A DNA stretch of 64,000 nt from Streptomyces sp. CB02058 (lineage in GTDB: Bacteria; Actinomycetota; Actinomycetes; Streptomycetales; Streptomycetaceae), in NCBI RefSeq assembly GCF_001905505.1, contig NZ_LIPG01000002.1:558001-622000 (forward strand). Direction: 5' to 3'. Position 1 is the first letter of the stretch, and each line of letters starts with the position of its first letter. Made by a program: the position numbers and the translations under genes. The notes beneath the pieces were generated by a model. That model saw only the letters and a list, made by a program, of their open reading frames with translations, did not search any database and was not told the origin of the DNA. Of this stretch, positions 52,206 through 62,968 are shown one piece after another.

Positions 52206-53231
52206 ATGACTCAGTCACCTACACAGCCGCAGGCGCGGGCCCGGATCAGCGTTCCGGCCGCACACCCCATGGTGATGCTCCTGGGATCGGGCGATTCGCT
52301 CCTGCGCGTGATCGAAACGGCGTTCCCGGCCGTCGACATCCATGTCCGGGGAAACGAGATAAGCGCGACTGGAAGCGCGGCCGACGTCGCCCTGATCCAG
52401 CGCCTTTTCGACGAGATGGTGCTGGTGCTCCGCACCGGGCTGCCGATGACGGAGGACGCTGTGGAACGCTCGATCGCCATGCTCAGGGCGAGCGGGGACG
52501 GCAACGGGGACGGCGCGGAGACCCCCGCCGAGGTGCTCACCCAGAACATCCTCTCCAGCCGCGGCCGCACGATCCGCCCCAAGACGCTCAACCAGAAGCG
52601 CTACGTCGACGCCATCGACAAGCACACCATCGTCTTCGGCATCGGCCCCGCGGGTACCGGAAAGACCTATCTGGCCATGGCCAAGGCGGTCCAGGCCCTG
52701 CAGTCCAAGCAGGTCAGCCGGATCATCCTGACCAGGCCCGCCGTCGAGGCGGGGGAGCGGCTCGGCTTCCTGCCCGGCACGCTCTTCGACAAGATCGACC
52801 CGTATCTGCGCCCGCTCTACGACGCCCTGCACGACATGCTCGACCCCGACTCGATCCCCCGGCTGATGGCCGCGGGCACGATCGAGGTCGCGCCCCTGGC
52901 CTACATGCGGGGCAGGACCTTGAACGACGCGTTCATCATCCTCGACGAGGCGCAGAACACCAGCGCCGAGCAGATGAAGATGTTCCTCACCCGTCTCGGC
53001 TTCGACTCGAAGATCGTCGTCACCGGTGACGTCACCCAGGTGGACCTGCCGACCGGCACCAAGAGCGGTCTGCGGCAGGTCCAGGAGATCCTGGAGGATG
53101 TCGAGGACGTCCACTTCTCCAGGCTCACCTCGCAGGATGTCGTCCGGCACAAGCTCGTCGGCCGTATCGTCGACGCGTACGAGAAGTACGACAACGCAGA
53201 GGGCCGCACCGGCCGCAACGGGAAGCAGTAG
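52206..53231 (+). CDS. phoH: PhoH family ATPase
   Basis: A 341-residue PhoH-like ATPase with a KH-like N-terminal part (about 20-75, [20 protein letters not shown]), Walker A GPAGTGKT (147-154), Walker [12 protein letters not shown] and the signature [17 protein letters not shown]. PhoH proteins are often tied to RNA metabolism with YbeY, which follows 10 bases later. ATG 52206 is chosen (GAGGG upstream). ATG 52182 has GGGAGG only one base away and is unlikely. Confidence 0.94.
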   Translation: MTQSPTQPQARARISVPAAHPMVMLLGSGDSLLRVIETAFPAVDIHVRGNEISATGSAADVALIQRLFDEMVLVLRTGLPMTEDAVERSIAMLRASGDGNGDGAETPAEVLTQNILSSRGRTIRPKTLNQKRYVDAIDKHTIVFGIGPAGTGKTYLAMAKAVQALQSKQVSRIILTRPAVEAGERLGFLPGTLFDKIDPYLRPLYDALHDMLDPDSIPRLMAAGTIEVAPLAYMRGRTLNDAFIILDEAQNTSAEQMKMFLTRLGFDSKIVVTGDVTQVDLPTGTKSGLRQVQEILEDVEDVHFSRLTSQDVVRHKLVGRIVDAYEKYDNAEGRTGRNGKQ

Positions 53232-53240
53232 CAGCGCACC

Positions 53241-53738
53241 ATGTCGATCGACGTCAACAACGAGTCCGGAACCGAGGTCGACGAGCAGGCGATCCTCGAC
53301 ATCGCCCGCTACGCGCTGGCCCGGATGCGGATCCACCCGCTGTCCGAGCTCTCGGTGATCGTGGTGGACACCGCCGCGATGGAGCAGCTCCACATCCAGT
53401 GGATGGACCTCCCCGGCCCGACGGATGTCATGTCCTTCCCGATGGACGAGCTCCGTCCTCCGGCCAAGGACGACGAGGAGCCCCCGCAGGGGCTCCTCGG
53501 CGACATCGTGCTCTGCCCCGAGGTCGCGAAGAAGCAGGGCGAGGACGCCGAGACGCGGCACTCGATGGACGAGGAGCTCCAGCTCCTCACCGTCCACGGA
53601 GTGCTGCACCTCCTCGGCTACGACCACGAGGAGCCGGACGAGAAGGCCGAGATGTTCGGGCTCCAGGCGGCGATCGTCGACGGCTGGCGCGGTGAGCGCG
53701 GGCTGACCGGGCCGTCGCCGGCCCCCACCGTCTCGTGA
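53241..53738 (+). CDS. ybeY: endoribonuclease / rRNA maturation factor YbeY
   Basis: A 165-residue metalloprotein needed for 16S rRNA 3' maturation and ribosome quality control. The UPF0054 motif [11 protein letters not shown] is complete (His119, His123, His129), preceded by [11 protein letters not shown] and [15 protein letters not shown] 53241 is 10 bases after the phoH stop. The stop overlaps the GTG of the CNNM-type gene (GTGA), so phoH-ybeY-CNNM-yjbR form a tightly coupled operon. Confidence 0.97.
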   Translation: MSIDVNNESGTEVDEQAILDIARYALARMRIHPLSELSVIVVDTAAMEQLHIQWMDLPGPTDVMSFPMDELRPPAKDDEEPPQGLLGDIVLCPEVAKKQGEDAETRHSMDEELQLLTVHGVLHLLGYDHEEPDEKAEMFGLQAAIVDGWRGERGLTGPSPAPTVS

Positions 53739-55018
53739 GCGTCCCCCTCATCTCGGGTGCCGTCCTGCTGGTCGTCGTCGGCTGGCTCGCCGCCTGCGCC
53801 GAGGCCGGGATCGCGCGCACGTCGAGCTTCCGGGCGGCCGAGGCCGTCCGGGCCGGACGGCGGGGCAGCGCCAAGCTGGAGCAGGTCGCGGCCGACCCCA
53901 CCCGCTATCTCAACGTGGCGCTGCTCGTCCGGGTGGCCTGCGAGATGTCGGCGGGAGTCCTCGTCACGTACGCCTGTCTCAAGGAACTCCCGGAGACCTG
54001 GCAGGCGCTGGCCCTCGCCATGGGCGTCATGGTCCTCGTCAGCTATGTCGCCATCGGCGTCTCGCCGCGCACCATCGGCCGCCAGCACCCGCTGAACACC
54101 GCCACGGCCGCGGCGTACGTCCTGCTGCCGCTCGCCAGGATCATGGGGCCGATCCCGCAGCTGCTGATCCTCATCGGCAACGCGCTGACCCCCGGCAAGG
54201 GCTTCCGCAAGGGGCCGTTCGCCAGCGAGGCGGAGCTCCGGGCGATGGTCGACCTCGCCGAGCAGGAGTCGCTCATCGAGGACGACGAGCGACGCATGGT
54301 GCACTCCGTCTTCGAGCTCGGCGACACCCTCGTGCGCGAGGTGATGGTGCCCCGCACCGACCTGGTCTGCATAGAGCGCTACAAGACGGTCCGCCAGGCG
54401 CTCACCCTCGCGCTGCGCTCCGGTTTCTCCCGCATCCCGGTCACCGGGGAGAACGAGGACGACATCGTCGGGATCGTCTACCTCAAGGACCTGGTCCGCA
54501 AGACGCACATCAACCGGGACGCGGAGGCCGACCTCGTCTCCACGGCGATGCGCCCCGCCGCCTTCGTCCCCGACACGAAGAACGCCGGGGACCTGCTGCG
54601 CGAGATGCAGCAGGACCGCAGCCATGTCGCCGTCGTCATCGACGAGTACGGCGGCACGGCCGGGATCGTCACCATCGAGGACATCCTGGAGGAGATCGTC
54701 GGAGAGATCACCGACGAGTACGACCGCGAACTCCCGCCGGTCCAGGAGCTGGAGAACGGCTGCTTCCGGGTCACCGCCCGGCTCGACATCGGCGACCTCG
54801 GGGAGCTGTTCGGCCTCGACGCCTACGACGACGAGGACGTGGAGACCGTCGGCGGCCTGCTGGCCAAGGCGCTCGGGAGGGTGCCGATCTCCGGGGCCAC
54901 CTCGATCGTCGACCTGCCCGACGGGCGCAAGCTGCGCCTGACCGCCGAGTCGCCGGCGGGCCGCAGGAACAAGATCGTCACGGTGCTGGTGGAACCGGAG
55001 GGAACGGAGTCGGCATGA
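53735..55018 (+). CDS. CNNM/HlyC-CorC family transporter (hemolysin-related)
   Basis: A 427-residue membrane protein with the DUF21/CNNM domain: a short N-terminal helix ([21 protein letters not shown]), more helices to about residue 150, and [14 protein letters not shown] (SP-R motif). Two CBS domains follow ([20 protein letters not shown] and [20 protein letters not shown]), then a C-terminal CorC/HlyC domain ([13 protein letters not shown]). Members move or sense Mg2+ and other divalent cations. It overlaps ybeY by four bases and the yjbR-like gene by four bases. Confidence 0.92.
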   Translation: MSVPLISGAVLLVVVGWLAACAEAGIARTSSFRAAEAVRAGRRGSAKLEQVAADPTRYLNVALLVRVACEMSAGVLVTYACLKELPETWQALALAMGVMVLVSYVAIGVSPRTIGRQHPLNTATAAAYVLLPLARIMGPIPQLLILIGNALTPGKGFRKGPFASEAELRAMVDLAEQESLIEDDERRMVHSVFELGDTLVREVMVPRTDLVCIERYKTVRQALTLALRSGFSRIPVTGENEDDIVGIVYLKDLVRKTHINRDAEADLVSTAMRPAAFVPDTKNAGDLLREMQQDRSHVAVVIDEYGGTAGIVTIEDILEEIVGEITDEYDRELPPVQELENGCFRVTARLDIGDLGELFGLDAYDDEDVETVGGLLAKALGRVPISGATSIVDLPDGRKLRLTAESPAGRRNKIVTVLVEPEGTESA

Positions 55019-55368
55019 CGCCGCAGGAACTGCGCACCCTGTGCCTGGAGTTCAACGCGAGCGCGGAGGAGTTCCCCTTCGGGCCCGAGACCTCGGTCTT
55101 CAAGGTGCTGGGCAAGATGTTCGCCCTCAGCGCCTTGGACGCGAGGCCCCTGACGGTCAGCCTCAAGTGCGATCCCGACGAGGCGCTGCTCCTGCGGGAG
55201 GAGCACCCCGCGATCGTTCCCGGCTACCACCTCAACAAGCGGCACTGGAACACGGTGACCGTCTCCGAGCTCCCGGACCGCATGGTCCGGGAGCTCGTGG
55301 AGGACAGTTACGACCTGGTCGTGGCCGGCCTCCCGAAGGCGGAACGGCTGCGCCTGGACCGGCCGTAG
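55015..55368 (+). CDS. MmcQ/YjbR family DNA-binding protein
   Basis: A 117-residue MmcQ/YjbR-like protein. The CyaY-like fold pattern shows in TLCLEFNASAEEFPFGPETSVFKV, KMFALSALDARPLTVSLKCDP, and the family signature VPGYHLNKRHWNTVTVSE with a C-terminal helix LVEDSYDLVVAGLPKAER. ATG 55015 overlaps the preceding stop (ATGA). The molecular function is not established; DNA binding is the family annotation. It closes the phoH operon. Confidence 0.9.
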   Translation: MTPQELRTLCLEFNASAEEFPFGPETSVFKVLGKMFALSALDARPLTVSLKCDPDEALLLREEHPAIVPGYHLNKRHWNTVTVSELPDRMVRELVEDSYDLVVAGLPKAERLRLDRP

Positions 55369-55383
55369 GGCCCGGGAGGCCAC

Positions 55384-56799
55384 TCAGCCCGCCCTGCGCA
55401 GCCCGGCCCCCACCACCAGGCCCGTCGCGACCAGGATCACCGCGGCGGCGGCCACCACCAGGCGTACGCCGTCGAACAGCGAGCCCTGCGTGGTGGAGAG
55501 CACCCCCAGCAGCGGGATGCCGACCGTGAGGCCCACCTGCTGGGTCGTGGTGACCAGCCCGGTCGCCAGCCCCTGTTCGGCGTCCGGGACGCCGGACGTC
55601 ACCGTCAGCCCGTACGCGATGATCGCGCCCAGATGGCAGGCGCTCGCCAGCGAGACCGCCACGGTCGCGAGCAGGACGCCCGAGTCCTCGCCCAGGCCGA
55701 GCAGCGCCCCGATGAAGACGCCCTGGCCGAGCAGCGAGAGCACCAGGGTCCGGCGCGCACCGATCCGGCCCACGATCCGCGGGGCGTAGATCCCGGCCGC
55801 GACCGACACGAGCCCCTGCACCCCGAAGACGAGCCCGGTGCCGAGCGCCGACAGGTGCAGCAGGTCCTGGAGGTAGAGCGTCAGGACGAAGACGATGGTG
55901 CTCATCATCGAGAAGGTCGCCAGGCCGCCCAGATTGCCGAACGCGACCGTCCGGCGGCGCAGCATCGGCAGCGAGACCAGCGGGGCGGCCGAGCGGGACT
56001 CGACCACCGCGAACGCGCCGAGCAGGACCACTCCCAGCACCAGGGTGACCTGCACGTCCACCCTGCCGAAGCCGTGCTCGGCGGCCGTGGAGAGCGAGTA
56101 GATCAGGGAGAGCAGCCCACCGGTGACCGTGACGGCTCCGGGCACGTCGAGCTTCGGCCGGTCCGGCGTACGCGACTCGGTGAGCAGCTTCGGGGCCAGG
56201 AGCAGCACGATCACGGCGGCACCGGCCAGCAGCCCCATCGTGGAGCGCCAGCCCAGCGTGTCGGTCAGCACACCGCCGGAGACCATGCCGATGGTGAAGC
56301 CCAGCGAGAGCAGGGTTCCGCTGATGCCCAGCGCCCTGTCGCGCAGCGGGCCCTCGGGGAAGGTGGTGGTCAGCAGGGACATCCCGGTCGGCACGATCAC
56401 GGCCGCTCCGAGCCCCTGCAGTGCCCGCCCGGCCAGGAAGGACGCCGGGTCCCAGGCCAGCGTCGCCAGCACCGAGGAGGCTCCGAACACGGCGAGGCCG
56501 GTGAGGAACAGCCTGCGCCGGCCGTAGAGGTCGGCGATCCGGCCGAAGAGCAGCAGGAAGCCGCCGGACGGCAGGGCGAACGCGGTGACGGCCCACTGGA
56601 GCCCGGACCTGCTGAGCCCCAGGTCCTCACCGAGGACCGGCAGGGCGACGTTCAGTACGGAGAAGTCGAGCGCCACCATGAACTGGGCGGCGCACAGCAC
56701 GAAGAGCACCAGCCGGGCCCGGCCGGAGAGCGAGGGCGGCACAGCGGCAACGGGGCCGGTGGTGCCGGGGGAGGGATGAGTCGGGGATTCGATCGCCAT
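55384..56799 (-). CDS. MFS drug-resistance-type transporter (DHA2-like)
   Basis: A 471-residue transporter with about 14 hydrophobic helices, matching the DHA2 drug:H+ antiporter class. Helix 1 contains AAQFMVALDFSVLNVALP (the LDxTxVNVALP motif). The helix 2-3 loop is GRIADLYGRRR and motif C-like sequence is GFTIGMVSGGVLTDTLGWR. ATG 56799 is chosen; GTG 56808 would add MWD. It is divergent from an MmyB-type regulator 105 bases away, the usual arrangement for regulator-controlled efflux. The exported compound is unknown. Confidence 0.9.
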   Translation of the reverse strand: MAIESPTHPSPGTTGPVAAVPPSLSGRARLVLFVLCAAQFMVALDFSVLNVALPVLGEDLGLSRSGLQWAVTAFALPSGGFLLLFGRIADLYGRRRLFLTGLAVFGASSVLATLAWDPASFLAGRALQGLGAAVIVPTGMSLLTTTFPEGPLRDRALGISGTLLSLGFTIGMVSGGVLTDTLGWRSTMGLLAGAAVIVLLLAPKLLTESRTPDRPKLDVPGAVTVTGGLLSLIYSLSTAAEHGFGRVDVQVTLVLGVVLLGAFAVVESRSAAPLVSLPMLRRRTVAFGNLGGLATFSMMSTIVFVLTLYLQDLLHLSALGTGLVFGVQGLVSVAAGIYAPRIVGRIGARRTLVLSLLGQGVFIGALLGLGEDSGVLLATVAVSLASACHLGAIIAYGLTVTSGVPDAEQGLATGLVTTTQQVGLTVGIPLLGVLSTTQGSLFDGVRLVVAAAAVILVATGLVVGAGLRRAG

Positions 56800-56904
56800 G
56801 TCCCACACCCTGGACGCGCCGGAATATCCGTGGGGAGCGGGAACTTATCCTGTTGGCCGCACCACCAGGCAGGCACTCGCGGACACGGACACCAGGGGGA
56901 GTAC

Positions 56905-57828
56905 GTGGCCTCACCGGCCCAGCACAGCACCGCGGTCGAGGACACGACCGCCCGGGACACCAACGGAGACAAGGCCCACCGCCTCGGCGAACTGCGCGAG
57001 TTCCTCAGGAGCCGCAGGGCCAGGGTCACCCCGGCCGAGGCCGGCCTCCCGGACGGCGGCGCACGGCGGCGCACGCCCGGACTGCGCCGCGAGGAGGTCG
57101 CCGTCCTCGCGGGCGTCGGCGTCTCCTGGTACCAGTGGCTGGAACAGGGCCGCGACATCACCGTGTCACCGCAGGTCCTGGACTCCGTCGCCCGGGTGCT
57201 GCGCCTCAGCAGCGCGGAGCGCCGCCATCTCTACGTCCTGGCGGGCCTCAACCCGCCCGCCCTGGAGGTCGATCCGGCCCACCAGGACATGTGCGAGGGG
57301 CTGACCCGGCTGATCGACGCCTGGATGCCCTTCCCGGCCCACATCATGGACCGCTACTGGAACACGGTGCTCTACAACGACGCCGCCTCGGCGGTGCTCG
57401 GCATGCGCCCCGGCATCGTGCAGAACTGCATGATCGCCTTCTTCACCGACCCGGTCTACCGGGCCCGCTCGACCCACTGGGAGGAGATCGCGCCCCAGGT
57501 CGTCGCGCAGTTCCGGGCGGCCTGCTCGGAGTCCCCCGAGGACGAGGGCTTCCGGGCCGTCGTCGCCGAGGCGCGGGAGCTCAGCCCCGAGTTCGCCGCC
57601 CTCTGGGACCGGCGTGACGTCGTTCCGGGCGGCCAGGTCCGCAAGGAGCTGCACCATCCGCTGGTCGGAGCGCTGAGCGTGGAGTCCACCCAGCTGAGGG
57701 TGCCGGCGCGCCCCGATCTGGTGATCGTCCTGCACACCCCGCTGCCGGACACCGGCACTGAGGCCAAGCTCCAGTGGCTGGACTCGCCCGAGGGCCGGCG
57801 CGGCTCGATGTACCCCGTCCCGGGCTGA
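56905..57828 (+). CDS. MmyB-like helix-turn-helix regulator
   Basis: A 307-residue regulator. The N-terminal XRE-type helix-turn-helix lies at about residues 20-95, with LGELREFLRSRRARVTPAEA, RRTPGLRREEVAVLAGVGVSWYQWLEQGRD (in part) and SPQVLDSVARVL. A C-terminal MmyB-type ligand-binding domain follows (DRYWNTVLYNDAASAVLGM, FFTDPVYRARSTHWEEIAPQ). GTG 56905 has AGGGGGAG directly upstream; the open frame further upstream is the antisense of the MFS gene. It is divergent from that transporter, which it probably controls. The ligand is unknown. Confidence 0.93.
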   Translation: MASPAQHSTAVEDTTARDTNGDKAHRLGELREFLRSRRARVTPAEAGLPDGGARRRTPGLRREEVAVLAGVGVSWYQWLEQGRDITVSPQVLDSVARVLRLSSAERRHLYVLAGLNPPALEVDPAHQDMCEGLTRLIDAWMPFPAHIMDRYWNTVLYNDAASAVLGMRPGIVQNCMIAFFTDPVYRARSTHWEEIAPQVVAQFRAACSESPEDEGFRAVVAEARELSPEFAALWDRRDVVPGGQVRKELHHPLVGALSVESTQLRVPARPDLVIVLHTPLPDTGTEAKLQWLDSPEGRRGSMYPVPG

Positions 57829-57841
57829 GAAGACCCCCTCG

Positions 57842-57847
57842 TATGCT
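57842..57847 (+). promoter_or_regulatory. -10 hexamer TATGCT, probable leaderless start
   Basis: TATGCT ends six bases before ATG 57854, with no Shine-Dalgarno sequence. It is the clearest leaderless arrangement in the window. Confidence 0.5.
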
Positions 57848-57853
57848 CGGTCC

Positions 57854-58207
57854 ATGACTGAGAGCACCGACCTGGGCCCCGAGGACCGCAAGATCGTCAC
57901 GCTGGCCCGCAGCGTCCGCGCCCGCAACGCGGTCCCCGAGGGCGCGGCGGTACGCGACGAGACCGGACGTACGTATGCCGCGGGCACCGTGGCCCTGGAG
58001 TCGCTGAAGCTCAGCGCGCTGCAGACCGCCGTGGCCATGGCGGTGGCCAGCGGAGCCACTTCGCTGGAGGCGGCGGCCGTCGTGTCCGACGCCTCCGCCG
58101 CGTCGGACGCCGACCGCGCCGCCGTGCGTGACCTGGGCGGTCCCGACACGCCCGTGCTGCTCGCAGGGCCGGACGGGACCCTGCGGTCCACCGTCGCCGC
58201 GGGCTGA
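57854..58207 (+). CDS. cytidine-deaminase-like protein lacking catalytic motifs
   Basis: A 117-residue protein with cytidine-deaminase-like layout: a helix (DRKIVTLARSVRARNAVPEGAAV, in part), a beta hairpin (RDETGRTYAAGTVALES), a helix SALQTAVAMAVASGA, a strand AAVVSDASA, and PVLLAGPDGTLR. In active enzymes the second strand ends in (C/H)AE and the next helix carries PCxxC to bind zinc. Here these positions read ALES and no cysteine occurs in the protein, so catalysis is unlikely. It sits directly before era, a position where streptomycetes carry this gene, so it is probably a conserved pseudoenzyme. Confidence 0.8.
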   Translation: MTESTDLGPEDRKIVTLARSVRARNAVPEGAAVRDETGRTYAAGTVALESLKLSALQTAVAMAVASGATSLEAAAVVSDASAASDADRAAVRDLGGPDTPVLLAGPDGTLRSTVAAG

Positions 58208-58268
58208 ATCGGGGGCGGCCTCGCCCTGCTGTGCAACGCCGCCGCCGGGATCGGGGAGAATGGGCGCC

Positions 58269-59234
58269 ATGAGCGCTCGACCGAACACAGAAGCTGCTGC
58301 GCAGCAGGCTGAGAACACCGCCCCCCACCGGGCCGGCTTCGCCTGCTTCGTGGGCCGCCCCAACGCGGGCAAGTCCACCCTCACGAACGCTCTGGTCGGT
58401 CAGAAGGTGGCGATCACCTCCAACCGCCCCCAGACCACCCGGCACACGGTCCGGGGCATCGTGCACCGCGACGACGCCCAGCTGATCCTGGTGGACACGC
58501 CCGGCCTCCACAAGCCGCGCACCCTGCTCGGGGAGCGGCTCAACGACGTCGTGCGGACCACCTGGGCCGAGGTCGACGTCATCGGCTTCTGCCTGCCCGC
58601 CGATCAGAAGCTCGGCCCCGGCGACAAGTACATCGTCAAGGAACTCGCCGGGATCAGGAAGACCCCGAAGATCGCGATCATCACCAAGACCGACCTGGTG
58701 GAGTCCAAGGCGCTCGCCGAGCAGCTGCTCGCCGTCTCCGCGCTGGCGGACGAGCTCGGCTTCGAGTGGGCGGAGATCATCCCGGTCTCCGCGGTCAAGG
58801 ACCAGCAGGTCGATCTGCTGGCGGACCTGATCGCCCCGCTCCTGCCCGAGAGCCCCCCGCTCTACCCGGAGGGCGACCTCACCGACGAGCCCGAGATGGT
58901 CATGGTCGCGGAACTGATCCGCGAGGCCGCACTCGAAGGCGTACGGGACGAGCTGCCGCACTCCATCGCGGTGGTCGTCGAGGAGATGCTGCCGCGCGAG
59001 GACCGTCCGGCGGACAAGCCGCTGCTGGACATCCACGCGAACGTCTACATCGAGCGGCCCAGCCAGAAGGGCATCATCATCGGCCCGAAGGGCAAGCGGC
59101 TCAAGGACGTCGGCACCAAGTCGCGCAAGCACATCGAGGCGCTGCTCGGCACGCCCGTATTCCTGGACCTGCACGTGAAGGTCGCCAAGGACTGGCAGCG
59201 CGACCCGAAGCAGCTGCGCAAGCTCGGCTTCTGA
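58269..59234 (+). CDS. era: GTPase Era
   Basis: An essential GTPase in 30S subunit assembly that binds 16S rRNA. The 321-residue protein has G1 GRPNAGKST (29-37), a switch region SNRPQTTRHTVRGI, G3 DTPGL, G4 TKTD and a C-terminal KH domain with QKGIIIGPKGKRLKDVGTKS. ATG 58269 begins MSARPNTEAA; ATG 58260 would add MGA. A bidirectional terminator follows. Confidence 0.97.
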   Translation: MSARPNTEAAAQQAENTAPHRAGFACFVGRPNAGKSTLTNALVGQKVAITSNRPQTTRHTVRGIVHRDDAQLILVDTPGLHKPRTLLGERLNDVVRTTWAEVDVIGFCLPADQKLGPGDKYIVKELAGIRKTPKIAIITKTDLVESKALAEQLLAVSALADELGFEWAEIIPVSAVKDQQVDLLADLIAPLLPESPPLYPEGDLTDEPEMVMVAELIREAALEGVRDELPHSIAVVVEEMLPREDRPADKPLLDIHANVYIERPSQKGIIIGPKGKRLKDVGTKSRKHIEALLGTPVFLDLHVKVAKDWQRDPKQLRKLGF

Positions 59235-59242
59235 GCCCCGCC

Positions 59243-59285
59243 CCTGGTCCGCCCCCGCCCTACGGGCAGAGGCGGACCAGGTGTT
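59243..59285. terminator. bidirectional terminator between era and emfourin genes
   Basis: CCTGGTCCGCC (59243-59253) pairs perfectly with GGCGGACCAGG (59271-59281), with an inner CCCG/CGGG stem, in the 51-bp gap between the two convergent genes. Confidence 0.8.
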
Positions 59286-59552
59286 CTAGGCGCCCTCCTT
59301 CAGGACCCGGGAGATCAGCGCCCGCTGTGCCTGCGTGAGCCGTGGGTCCGCGCAGTCGACCGTCCGGTCGCCCACCGTGATCCGGTAGCGGAAGCCGTCC
59401 GGCACCCCCGCGGGCGGGCCGCCGTGGCCGGCGGCGAGCGCCGACTCGGCCAGGGCCTCCCATTCGGCCGCGTCGGGCCGCCCGGCGGTCTCGACTTCGC
59501 CCCGCCGTGCGATGCCGGCGAACCCGCCGGTGCGGCTCACCTGAATGCGCAT
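59286..59552 (-). CDS. emfourin-type inhibitor of the adjacent M4 protease
   Basis: An 88-residue protein matching the emfourin (protealysin inhibitor) family: MRIQVSRTGGFAGIARRGEV at the N-terminus, a helical AAEWEALAESALAAG, the strand FRYRITVGDRTVDC, and PRLTQAQRALISRVLKEG at the C-terminus. Emfourins bind and block protealysin-like M4 proteases encoded next to them. The gene lies 54 bases downstream of the protease gene on the same strand, so the two are probably one operon that keeps the intracellular protease inactive. Confidence 0.88.
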   Translation of the reverse strand: MRIQVSRTGGFAGIARRGEVETAGRPDAAEWEALAESALAAGHGGPPAGVPDGFRYRITVGDRTVDCADPRLTQAQRALISRVLKEGA

Positions 59553-59606
59553 GCGTCCCGCTCCTGCCTGGCCCCGTCCGGACGGGGCCGGCTCGTATCT
59601 ACCCGG

Positions 59607-60683
59607 TCACCGGGTCGGCACGCCCACCTCGGACCATGCCTTCAGCACCGCCTCCGCCTCGTCGCCCTCGCCGAACCGGTGCCGGGCCGCCGCGACGGTG
59701 AGCATCGCGAAGTCCCTGAAGGACGCGTCCTGGGCCAGCTCGCCGCCGGTCAGCACGTCGAACCAGATCCGGCCGGCCCGCTCCCAGGCGTTGCCGCCGA
59801 GAGCCGTGGCCAGCAGATAGAAGGCGCGGTTGGGGATGCCGGAGTTGATGTGGACCCCGCCGTTGTCCTCGTCCGTCTCGACGTAGTCGTCCATCGAGGC
59901 GGGCTGCGGGTCCTTGCCGAGCACATCGTCGTCGTACGCCGTGCCCGGGGCCTTCATCGAGCGCAGCGCCACACCGCTCACCCGGGGGGCGAGCAGCCCC
60001 GCGCCGATCAGCCAGTCGCCCTGGTCCGCGCTCTGGCCCAGGGAGTACTGCTTGACCAGGGAGCCGAAGACGTCGGACACCGACTCGTTGAGCGCGCCGG
60101 ACTGGCCCTGGTAGGCGAGGTTGGCGGTGTACTGGGTGAGACCGTGCGCCAGTTCGTGGGCGATCACGTCGATCGCGACGGTGAAGTCGAGGAAGATCTC
60201 GCCGTCCCCGTCACCGAAGACCATCTGCTCGCCGTCGAAGAACGCGTTGTTGTACTTCTCGTCGTAGTGCACGGAGCCGATGAGCGGCAGCCCCTTCCCG
60301 TCGATCGAGCTGCGGCCGTACTCCGTGAGCAGCAGGTCGAAGGTGGCGCCGAGGCCTGCGTACGCGCGGTTGACGCTGGCGTCGCCGGTGGGCTCGTCGC
60401 CCTCGTCACGGGCCTTGACGCCCGGCAGGTCCGTGCCGTGGCGGCAGTCGTACAGGGTGCGGTGGGGCTTGGCGGGGACCGGGTCGGAGCTGGCGCGGGC
60501 CCCCGGCGTCCGGGCCAGCGCGGTCACCCGGCGGTGGTGGCGGCGGGCGCCGTCCGCCTCCAGGGTGCGGCGTGCAGGTTCGGCGAGGACCGGGTCGTCG
60601 GCCTGGGACAGCTTGTCCAGGAGATGCGGCGGCACGATGGTGCAGAAGACGGGCTGGGAACCGTGGTTCGGTCGAGGCTGCAT
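59607..60683 (-). CDS. protealysin-like M4 metallopeptidase
   Basis: A 358-residue thermolysin-family zinc protease with no signal peptide. The short protealysin-type propeptide begins with IVPPHLLDKLS (residues 17-27), the PPxLL motif. Catalytic residues are HELAHG (His176, Glu177, His180), the third zinc ligand Glu200 in LNESVSDVFG, and the catalytic histidine in GGVHINSGIPNRAFY. It is far shorter than secreted thermolysins and matches the intracellular or non-classically exported protealysin class. ATG 60683 begins MQPRPNHGSQ; the ribosome-binding site is weak. Its inhibitor gene follows. Confidence 0.93.
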   Translation of the reverse strand: MQPRPNHGSQPVFCTIVPPHLLDKLSQADDPVLAEPARRTLEADGARRHHRRVTALARTPGARASSDPVPAKPHRTLYDCRHGTDLPGVKARDEGDEPTGDASVNRAYAGLGATFDLLLTEYGRSSIDGKGLPLIGSVHYDEKYNNAFFDGEQMVFGDGDGEIFLDFTVAIDVIAHELAHGLTQYTANLAYQGQSGALNESVSDVFGSLVKQYSLGQSADQGDWLIGAGLLAPRVSGVALRSMKAPGTAYDDDVLGKDPQPASMDDYVETDEDNGGVHINSGIPNRAFYLLATALGGNAWERAGRIWFDVLTGGELAQDASFRDFAMLTVAAARHRFGEGDEAEAVLKAWSEVGVPTR

Positions 60684-60841
60684 GCAAATGACTGTGGCAC
60701 TCCGTCACCGCACTGTCACTTGTTGCGATCGTAATTGACGAAATAGAGTGATGCGTCACCGTTCCGCCTCCACGGAGGGCCGATCCCGCATACTGATACA
60801 GACCGACGCAACAGGCGCCCCTCGGTTAGTGTTGCCGCATC

Positions 60842-62766
<1,925 letters not shown>

Positions 62767-62824
62767 CCCCGACCGGCGGCATAGCGGACAAGCTTCCGAT
62801 ACACCGCCGAACTGCCCGGCCCGC

Positions 62825-62859
62825 GAGCCCCGTTCACCCGTCGAGGGTGGGCGGGGTTC
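62825..62859 (+). terminator. terminator downstream of leuA
   Basis: A 15-bp stem joins GAGCCCCGTTCACCC (62825-62839) with GGGTGGGCGGGGTTC (62845-62859), with three G-T pairs and loop GTCGA. GGCCATAT follows, with no clear U-tract. Confidence 0.72.
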
Positions 62860-62875
62860 GGCCATATCCCGGTGT

Positions 62876-62902
62876 TGTGACGTCCGGGATACTGACGTCA
62901 CA
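62876..62902. promoter_or_regulatory. perfect 9-9-9 dyad TGTGACGTC/GACGTCACA
   Basis: TGTGACGTC (62876-62884) and GACGTCACA (62894-62902) are perfect complements around the 9-base spacer CGGGATACT. The right arm overlaps a possible -35 CTGACG, with TAACAT as -10 18 bases on. It is probably the operator of the TerB-like gene at 62969. Confidence 0.6.
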
Positions 62903-62968
62903 TCACGCATGTGGCTAACATCACGTCCAACGCGGCAATGTTGCCGTGGAGTTACGGAGGTGTGCGAC

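Noticed and set aside
55633..56904. Plus-strand frame upstream of the MmyB regulator
   Set aside because: It is antisense to the MFS transporter; the regulator has a proper start and ribosome-binding site at 56905.
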